From an uncultured bacterium (GTDB lineage Bacteria > Bacillota_I > Bacilli_A > RF39 > UBA660), in assembly GCA_959020415.1 (NCBI GenBank), contig CAUERX010000012.1, positions 1 through 38,005 on the forward strand: a DNA stretch of 38,005 nt, given 5' to 3'. Position numbers and translations under genes: made by a program. The notes under the pieces are model-generated. The model made no database searches. It was not told where the DNA came from and saw only the letters and a program-made list of their open reading frames with translations. This document shows positions 32,797 through 38,005 of this stretch, in pieces. Position 1 is the stretch's first letter, and the number at the start of each line of letters is the position of its first letter.

Positions 32797-33198
32797 TTAT
32801 TGACAATTAGCTTTCGATAAATCAGCTTTTCTTACTGTACTTTCATTAGCGTCTTTAACGACGCATATTTTGGCTTGATTATTCCAAAGTTTTAATGTGA
32901 TGTCTCCATTTTTAGCAATTTTAAGAGTTCCTGAGTCCGGAAGGGTTCCTGAGGTTTTCAATTTATCCTTGTTTGAACCAGTTGCATAATTAATAGTTAA
33001 CTCACGGCTTGTTCCAGTTTTGGCTGCATCAAAACTGTATTGTCTAGCAGCGTCAACTAATCCAGATACAGAATTCACAAACATTTGCTTACGATTATCA
33101 CCGATAACATTTAAAATTGCAGGTACAGTAATTGCAGCAAGAATCCCTAAAATTCCAATAACAGCAAGAGCCTCGACGAGCGTAAAACCATTTTTCAT
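32797..33198 (-). CDS. type IV pilin-like (prepilin) protein
   Basis: 133 aa. The start is a textbook class III signal: a short MKNG leader, cleavage after G4, then FTLVEALAVIGIL with E9 (Glu5 of the mature protein) and a hydrophobic helix to about residue 28. The rest is a small soluble domain (VSGLVDAARQYSF, two strands) with two Cys (near 111 and at 132) that may form a C-terminal disulfide. No prepilin peptidase, ATPase or membrane platform gene is in the window, so assembly partners must be elsewhere. GGTGA is the ribosome binding site, with a near-consensus promoter. Confidence 0.92.
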   Translation of the reverse strand: MKNGFTLVEALAVIGILGILAAITVPAILNVIGDNRKQMFVNSVSGLVDAARQYSFDAAKTGTSRELTINYATGSNKDKLKTSGTLPDSGTLKIAKNGDITLKLWNNQAKICVVKDANESTVRKADLSKANCQ

Positions 33199-33220
33199 AT
33201 TTTCACCTACTCTATATATG

Positions 33221-33250
33221 ATTATAATAGCTTGATATATATTTTGTCAA
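33221..33250 (-). promoter_or_regulatory. near-consensus promoter of the prepilin gene
   Basis: On the minus strand, perfect TTGACA (33245-33250), an 18-nt spacer and perfect TATAAT (33221-33226). The strongest promoter in the window, predicting high expression. Confidence 0.85.
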
Positions 33251-33274
33251 GAAAAAAGCCACTTTATATGGCTT
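33251..33274 (-). terminator. intrinsic terminator of the GGDEF relic
   Basis: AAGCCA/TGGCTT stem (33256-33261 with 33269-33274) touching the TAA stop, then T residues that run straight into the pilin -35 box. Confidence 0.7.
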
Positions 33275-34113
33275 AAAAAAATTTAATCTCATAGCCTTTT
33301 TCCCCACGGTCTTTGATTTCATAAAGGACTTTATCGGCAATACTATAATATTCTCCGTAGATTGGATTTAAACATTTATTAATTGATACTCCAATACTCA
33401 CATTTATTGGAAATCCTAAATTATTATTGTGGTCGATGTTTTTATTAATTATCTCGCTTAAAGATTTAACATATTTTATTTTGTTTTCACCAATTGCTAG
33501 AGCACCAAATTCATCACCACCTAAACGAAAAATAATATCACTACATCTAAAGGTTGATTCTAAGCTTTCAGCTACTAGTCTAATAACTTTGTCCCCGACT
33601 GGGTGGCCATATGTATCATTTATAGTTTTGCTATCTAACTCACCTTTTAAATTTAGGTCAAAAATAAAATCTGTACTATTTTGAAGTAATACTTTAATTT
33701 TTTCATACTGTTTTATAGTTGCTTCTTGTAATTCATAAATGTCGCTTGTATCACGAATAATAAAAGCAGCATAGCCTTTTTTGGGCGATCAACTTGAAAT
33801 ATCAAAATGCCTATTTATTTTTTGAGCATACAATTTAACTTTATTGTTTAGTTTTTCGTATGCGGTTTTATGATATATATCATTATTAAAAATACTTGGA
33901 ACTAACGGTAATTTACTATTTAATTCATTATAAAAGATATTTTTAGTAATGGATAGTAAATATTCAGCCGCTTTATTTATATATGACGTTTTTAACTCTA
34001 TGACTTGTTTATTTTTCATCTAAAATAGGTTTATAATAACAATTAAAACTATGGACTTCATTTAGAACACTAACTTGTTTGATATTAGGTATACGATCAG
34101 AGTTAGTAATCAT
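33273..34113 (-). pseudogene. broken PAS-GGDEF (diguanylate cyclase-like) gene
   Basis: Reading frames on the minus strand join into one protein. The first part starts at the ATG at 34113 (MITNSDRIPNIKQVSV) and ends at a TAA near 34020. The second (34019-33789) is PAS-like: KTAYEKLNNKVKLYAQ, then FDISS and a TGA. The same frame goes on with SPKKGYAAFIIRDTSDIYE, then INDTYGHPVGDKV and the GGDEF motif RLGGDEFGAL, ending with a normal cyclase tail at 33273. The segment that should carry D-x-LTGLxNR before INDTYGH is missing, so about 60-80 residues were deleted. One frameshift, one stop and one deletion: inactive as a cyclase, although the GGDEF residues survive. Confidence 0.78.
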
Positions 34114-34164
34114 ATCCTGCACTTCCTCTCGTCTTATACTATGTTAAGATGCTTGACAACATTC

Positions 34165-34200
34165 AATTATAAAAGGCATATCAATATTGATACGCCTTTT
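34165..34200 (-). terminator. intrinsic terminator of rpsB-tsf
   Basis: A 13-bp stem with one G-T pair and ATAT loop (34171-34183 with 34188-34200), 10 nt after the tsf stop, followed on the minus strand by a short T-rich stretch. Confidence 0.75.
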
Positions 34201-34210
34201 AATTAAATGG

Positions 34211-35083
34211 TTAATTTCCCATTTGTTTAGCAACTTCTTCAGCAAAGTTTTCTTCTCTTTTTTCCATACCTTCACCAACTTCATAACGATACATAGCTCT
34301 AATATTTCCACCGTTATTTTTAACGAATGTTTTAACGTTAATGTCGCTATCTTTAACAAATGGTTGTTCTTCTAAACAGATTTCTTTATAAAATTTTTGA
34401 ATTCTTCCTTGAACCATTTTTTCTGCTATTTCTTGTGGTTTTCCTTCGTTCATGGCTTGTTCTGTTAAAACAGCTTTTTCTTTTTCAACAACTTCTGCAG
34501 GAACGTCTTCAATACTTACAAATGATGGTCTCATAGCAGCAGCATGCATTGCAACATCTTTTGCTACAGCTTCATCAGTGTTTTCAGTTAATGTTAATAC
34601 TGCAATTTTACCACCCATGTGAATATATTCACCAAATGATTCGTTATCAGCTTTAGCTACTTTATTAAATCTTCTTAAACTTAATTTTTCACCAATAGTT
34701 GCTGTTTTAGAAATAATCAAATCATTAATAGTACCTTCAGCAGTAGATAATTCTAAAGCTTCTTCTAAAGTACTAACATCACTTTTAATGATTGTTTTTA
34801 AAATTGTTTTTACTAAATTTTGAAACTCTTCGTTTTTAGCAACGAAATCAGTTTCAGAATTCACTTCGATAATAACAGCGTCATTACCATCAATTAAGAT
34901 TGCGGCAGTTCCTTCAGCAGCAATTCTATCGGCTTTTTTAGCTGCTTTTGAAATTCCCTTTTCGCGAAGCCAATCGATTGAAGCCTCAATATTAGCATTA
35001 TTAGCTTCTAGGGCTTTTTTACAATCGAGCATTCCTGCTCCAGTTTTTTCTCTTAATTCTTTTACTAGACTTGCACTAATCAT
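34211..35083 (-). CDS. tsf: translation elongation factor Ts
   Basis: 290 aa guanine nucleotide exchange factor for EF-Tu. The N-terminal UBA-like domain (LVKELREKTGAGMLDCKKAL, 6-25) is followed by the TDFVAKN motif (about 79-85) that contacts EF-Tu, two core subdomains and the C-terminal helix. AGGAGAGAG is the ribosome binding site. It follows rpsB in the usual order, but a strong hairpin terminator lies between the two genes, so tsf may be expressed by read-through. Confidence 0.97.
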   Translation of the reverse strand: MISASLVKELREKTGAGMLDCKKALEANNANIEASIDWLREKGISKAAKKADRIAAEGTAAILIDGNDAVIIEVNSETDFVAKNEEFQNLVKTILKTIIKSDVSTLEEALELSTAEGTINDLIISKTATIGEKLSLRRFNKVAKADNESFGEYIHMGGKIAVLTLTENTDEAVAKDVAMHAAAMRPSFVSIEDVPAEVVEKEKAVLTEQAMNEGKPQEIAEKMVQGRIQKFYKEICLEEQPFVKDSDINVKTFVKNNGGNIRAMYRYEVGEGMEKREENFAEEVAKQMGN

Positions 35084-35104
35084 ATTTCTCTCTCCTTTTT
35101 ATTT

Positions 35105-35132
35105 AAAAAAGGTGATATTATAATCACCTTTT
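35105..35132 (-). terminator. terminator/attenuator between rpsB and tsf
   Basis: A 10-bp stem AAAAGGTGAT/ATCACCTTTT (35107-35116 with 35123-35132), 2 nt after the rpsB stop, continuing into six T in total on the minus strand. It probably sets the ratio of S2 to EF-Ts. Confidence 0.75.
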
Positions 35133-35134
35133 GA

Positions 35135-36184
35135 TTAACTTAAAGCTTCAATAAGTTCAGCTTTTTTCATTGTAGAATATCCTTTTATTTCTTTTTCTTT
35201 AGCAAGTTCACGAAGTTCAGCTACAGTTTTTGTACTATAATCTACAGTTTCGGCTTTTTTAGGTTCTTCTTTGTTAATAACTTTTTCTTCTTTTGCTTCA
35301 GGTTTTGGAGTTTCTACTTTTTCAGATGATTTATTATATGGTTTTTTATTATCGTATAGTTTTTTGTCATATGGTTTTCTATCGTTTCTATTGTTGTATC
35401 TTGGTCTTCTATCTTCTTTTCTTTTTACTGTTTCTAAGGCTTTTTGCATAATTTCATCGCCTTTTTCTTCTTTACGGTTGTCACTAACGTAATCAACTAT
35501 TTTACCACCTTGGGCTTCAACAATTGCATTAGCCATAACACCAATAATTAATTTAACAGCTCTGATAGCATCATCGTTACCAGGAATTACATAATCAACC
35601 ATATCAGGATCACAGTTAGTATCAACAATTCCGAATACTGGAATGCCTAACTTTCTTGCTTCTCTGATAGCAATATCTTCTTTAGTAGGATCTACTATAA
35701 ACATTGCTTGTGGTAATTTGTTCATATCTCTAATACCACATAATAATTTGTTTAATTTGTCATATTCCTTTTTAATTTTAACGACTTCTTTTTTTGGTAA
35801 ACGATCAAAAGTACCATCTTTTTCCATCTTTTCGATTTGTTCTAATCTTTTAACTCTTCTTCTAATAGTTTTAAAGTTTGTTAAGGTACCACCCAACCAT
35901 CTTTCATTAACGTATAATGAATTTGATCTAATAGCTTCCTCTTTAGTTGCTTCGGCAGCTTGTTTTCTAGTACCTACAAATAATACTTTTCCTCCATTAG
36001 CAGCAATTTCTTTTAAAGCAGCATAAGCTTCCTCAATTTTCTTTGCTGTTTTTTGTAAATCGATAATATAAATATCATCTCTAGCTGTAAAAATATACTC
36101 TTTCATTTTTGGGTTCCATCTTTTAGTCTGATGACCAAAGTGAACACCAGCTTCTAATAAATAACTCATTGACACTACTGTCAT
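35135..36184 (-). CDS. rpsB: 30S ribosomal protein S2 with C-terminal Rho_N/SAP-like extension
   Basis: 349 aa, roughly 100 longer than ordinary S2. Residues 1 to about 230 are a normal S2: LLEAGVHFGHQTKRWNPKM near the start, VGTRKQA, GTLTNFKTI and FGIVDTNCDP. Then comes a charged, disordered linker (about 235-312) rich in Lys, Arg, Asn, Tyr and Pro with repeated KPY/KLY units, and a final helix-turn-helix of about 32 residues (VAELRELAKEKEIKGYS, then a MKKAELIEAL helix) that matches the Rho_N/SAP nucleic-acid-binding pattern. The frame is open to 36247, but AGGAGGAAG 5 nt before the ATG at 36184 and family alignment fix the start there. Confidence 0.95.
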   Translation of the reverse strand: MTVVSMSYLLEAGVHFGHQTKRWNPKMKEYIFTARDDIYIIDLQKTAKKIEEAYAALKEIAANGGKVLFVGTRKQAAEATKEEAIRSNSLYVNERWLGGTLTNFKTIRRRVKRLEQIEKMEKDGTFDRLPKKEVVKIKKEYDKLNKLLCGIRDMNKLPQAMFIVDPTKEDIAIREARKLGIPVFGIVDTNCDPDMVDYVIPGNDDAIRAVKLIIGVMANAIVEAQGGKIVDYVSDNRKEEKGDEIMQKALETVKRKEDRRPRYNNRNDRKPYDKKLYDNKKPYNKSSEKVETPKPEAKEEKVINKEEPKKAETVDYSTKTVAELRELAKEKEIKGYSTMKKAELIEALS

Positions 36185-36226
36185 ATTTTCTTCCTCCTTT
36201 TGTTTTTCCCTCTGAATACTTCTAGG

Positions 36227-36257
36227 TTCACACCACCAATAAGGCACTAGGCGTGAA
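36227..36257 (-). promoter_or_regulatory. putative S2 autoregulatory leader hairpin
   Basis: In the 5' leader of rpsB, TTCACGCC (36250-36257) pairs with GGTGTGAA (36227-36234) with one G-T pair around a 15-nt loop that itself contains GCC and GGT. It is the only GC-rich structure in the leader and sits where ribosomal protein autoregulatory elements occur. S2 binding is inference. Confidence 0.45.
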
Positions 36258-36292
36258 AATCCATATTCATGTAAATTAAAAAAGCCAATAAT

Positions 36293-36320
36293 ATTATAAC
36301 ATAATTATATGCTTTTACAA
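36293..36320 (-). promoter_or_regulatory. promoter of rpsB-tsf
   Basis: On the minus strand, TTGTAA (36315-36320), a 16-nt spacer and TATAAT (36293-36298) with TGT before it as an extended -10. The leader to the rpsB ATG is about 105 nt. Confidence 0.65.
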
Positions 36321-36362
36321 CAAATAATTTTGTTTTTTTTAGGCTTTTTTTGTTTTATATTC

Positions 36363-38005
36363 CTAAACGGGTTCAAACTTCCATTTCTGTGAAATACTTT
36401 GGTCACAAGTATTGGCTTGAACGTTTGTATAATTACTAGTATTTGTTCCATTCACTGACAAACACAACCCATTTATATTTTTTATATAATAGTAACCATA
36501 CCCAGCATTTTCTATTGTCCAATAACCACCATTGTTTTCATGTAATTGATAGGTATGAACATTGGCCCCAGAAGCTGAACTATTTCCAGATACCCATAGC
36601 CACTGATCTGCCGTATGAGTAATTTGAAAAGCATAATATACTTTGCCATTTTCTATTTTAGAAATCGATGGTCGCCAATAATTGGTTCCTGCCTTTTCGT
36701 AAAGAATTATATCGGTAGCATTTTCGGTTCCTTGATAATATGCGGTTAGTCCTGACAAACCGTTTAGATTAGTTAAAATTCGATAATAGTTTGATTCAGT
36801 ATAAGAAAGATTTGAAGCGTTATCATTAATGTTTATGTTTTCAAAGGCAGATACATAAGCATCTCCTGTTGTTCCAACATTATTCATAACATTACGAAAT
36901 CCCTCTGGTGGGGTAAAATTTGAAACATTATTATTAATGATACCGTTATTGTAATTAAATTGAACTAATTCTTTAGTTGAGTCTAGCATATTTAGATATA
37001 TGCCCCCGCCAATATCTTTAGCAGTATTTTGAATTATTTGTCCTCCATTCATTGTGAATGTACACGAATCACACTCAATTCCTCCACCATTGCCATTAGA
37101 ACTATTACCTGAAATAGTCCCAGAATTCATTATGATTTTACCGACGGAATAGATTCCCCCGCCACTTCCATCAACCTGATTATTAATGATATTAGCATTT
37201 TCAAGAGTCAGCTCGCTATAGTAGCCCATATGAATACCTGCTCCACCATAACTATTTTTATTATTTTTAATAGTTCCACCGTTTATTTCAGCAACAACAT
37301 ATTTATCTACTGTTCCATCCATAAGTGAAATACCACTGCCACTATTATATGTAGCAATAAAATTTTGAATAGTAGTGCCTTCGTCCATGATAATTTTAAC
37401 CGTAGTTTTTATACTAATTCCGCCTTGAGTGTCGGAAACATTAGTACCATCAAAAGTAATGTTTGAAAGTTTTAATGTTCCGGTCCAAACAGTTAATAAA
37501 TAATTGCTGAAGGCTTTAGTCTTTTTAATTGAATTAATAGCGCCTGTTGTCGAATAACTAGTTAAAGTAATGTTTTTATTTTCATTAAAGTTAATAGGAC
37601 TAGAAATATTTAAATCATTCATAATATTAATAGTTGATGTTGTTGCAGCAGAACTATATGCTTTCGGGATAGTCGCATATGGTTTTGTTTTCGTTCCATA
37701 TCCAGTTGTATCATTTCCTGATGATGATACATATAAGTCATTTCTTACTACACTATATGTACTTGCTGTTATGGTATTTGTTCCATCACTTACTTTAGCT
37801 ATTAATGTTCCATTTGTTCCAAAGTATATCGTTGGATTACTTGTTACTGTAACCGCACTCCCTCCATCTTTTATATATGTACATGTATACGTACTTCCAC
37901 ATCCACTTGGATAACTTATTACTACCTCTCCATTGTTGGTACTTGAATATGTTGGTGTTGGTATTGTGTTAGTAATCGTTGCTACTGTAGTTGATGAAGT
38001 TTGCC
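36363..38005 (-). CDS. large cell-surface protein: Ig-like repeat, beta-helix, ricin-type lectin domain (5' end outside window)
   Basis: The frame is open to the window edge, so 547 residues of the C-terminal part are visible; the ATG at 37622 is internal. First comes an Ig-like or bacterial repeat module with a Cys pair (SGCGSTYTCTY) ending in TNTITASTYSVV. Next is a right-handed beta-helix region opening with YVSSSGNDTTGYGTKTKPYA and containing many GGG turns (NSYGGAGIH, GSGGGIYSV, GNGGGIECD, IGGGIYLN). The C-terminal 100 residues are a ricin B-type beta-trefoil with repeated Q/W units (DQWLWVSGN, GYYYIKN, SQKWKFEPV). Together these suggest a secreted adhesin or glycan-binding protein. No LPXTG or other anchor is at the C-terminus, so attachment may be through the missing N-terminal part or by the lectin. 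Confidence 0.85.
   Translation of the reverse strand, partial: QTSSTTVATITNTIPTPTYSSTNNGEVVISYPSGCGSTYTCTYIKDGGSAVTVTSNPTIYFGTNGTLIAKVSDGTNTITASTYSVVRNDLYVSSSGNDTTGYGTKTKPYATIPKAYSSAATTSTINIMNDLNISSPINFNENKNITLTSYSTTGAINSIKKTKAFSNYLLTVWTGTLKLSNITFDGTNVSDTQGGISIKTTVKIIMDEGTTIQNFIATYNSGSGISLMDGTVDKYVVAEINGGTIKNNKNSYGGAGIHMGYYSELTLENANIINNQVDGSGGGIYSVGKIIMNSGTISGNSSNGNGGGIECDSCTFTMNGGQIIQNTAKDIGGGIYLNMLDSTKELVQFNYNNGIINNNVSNFTPPEGFRNVMNNVGTTGDAYVSAFENININDNASNLSYTESNYYRILTNLNGLSGLTAYYQGTENATDIILYEKAGTNYWRPSISKIENGKVYYAFQITHTADQWLWVSGNSSASGANVHTYQLHENNGGYWTIENAGYGYYYIKNINGLCLSVNGTNTSNYTNVQANTCDQSISQKWKFEPV

Noticed and set aside
33789..33791. In-frame TGA in the PAS/GGDEF relic and rare TGA stops elsewhere as a hint that TGA codes for Trp
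   Set aside because: All intact conserved genes use TGG for Trp and have no internal TGA, and TGA ends four genes at sensible places (4044, 10824, 14883, 15137). The relic has other lesions, so this TGA is a mutation.
34144..34375. ORFs on both strands over the tsf 3' end and terminator
   Set aside because: They are shadows of tsf; the EF-Ts reading is unambiguous.
1..38005. CRISPR array or clustered direct repeats
   Set aside because: No regularly spaced repeats with unique spacers were seen; the repeated patterns found are Asp/Thr-rich low complexity (13.1-13.6 kb) and beta-helix GGG motifs (36.9-37.3 kb).

Overview
The window is AT-rich bacterial chromosome with strong purine-rich ribosome binding sites, B. 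subtilis-like promoters and intrinsic terminators. Its gene set (RNase J family, SUF genes, Ffh, MutL, UppS-CdsA-RseP, rpsB-tsf, formate-tetrahydrofolate ligase) fits a low-GC Bacillota, probably an uncultured gut lineage near the Bacilli/Mollicutes boundary. TGA reads as stop and Trp is TGG, so the standard bacterial code applies. The taxonomic placement is inference.

Left part (1-18.7 kb). Mostly minus-strand housekeeping genes: an RNase J paralogue with altered metal ligands, a diacylglycerol kinase-family protein, a short sufC-sufD-sufS cluster without sufB or sufU, fhs, ffh with an unknown partner, a membrane-anchored Thr/Asp-rich protein, an operon of cysteine desulfurase, deoxycytidylate deaminase, small thioredoxin and CcdA-type thiol carrier, and mutL. 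One plus-strand island (5.75-8.3 kb) carries a single-AAA Clp-like ATPase whose N-terminal domain is split by a frameshift, a two-helix membrane protein and a HIT protein. A CotD-like Cys/His-rich protein and a decayed phage tail-collar gene sit beside it.

Middle part (18.7-27.4 kb). A decay zone: broken nucleotidyltransferase, PPC/DUF296, HTH-membrane regulator (disrupted by an internal inversion of about 560 bp), TfoX-like and SGNH-like genes. Among them are an intact MacB/FtsX-type ABC transporter pair, an SRPBCC protein, a PepSY protein, tRNA-Thr(CGT) and tRNA-Leu(GAG). Core genes on both sides are intact, so the breaks look like real pseudogenisation more than random sequencing error, although two lie in homopolymers.

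Right part (27.4-38 kb). Minus-strand operons: rhodanese with a NatAB-type exporter, uppS-cdsA-rseP, a lone prepilin-like gene with a near-consensus promoter, a broken PAS/GGDEF gene, rpsB-tsf (S2 has a long basic tail ending in a Rho_N/SAP-like motif), and the C-terminal part of a large beta-helix/ricin-lectin surface protein that runs off the window.

A recurrent layout is very tight packing: terminator stems overlap stop codons, and the next gene's -35 box lies in or directly after the previous terminator's U-tract.
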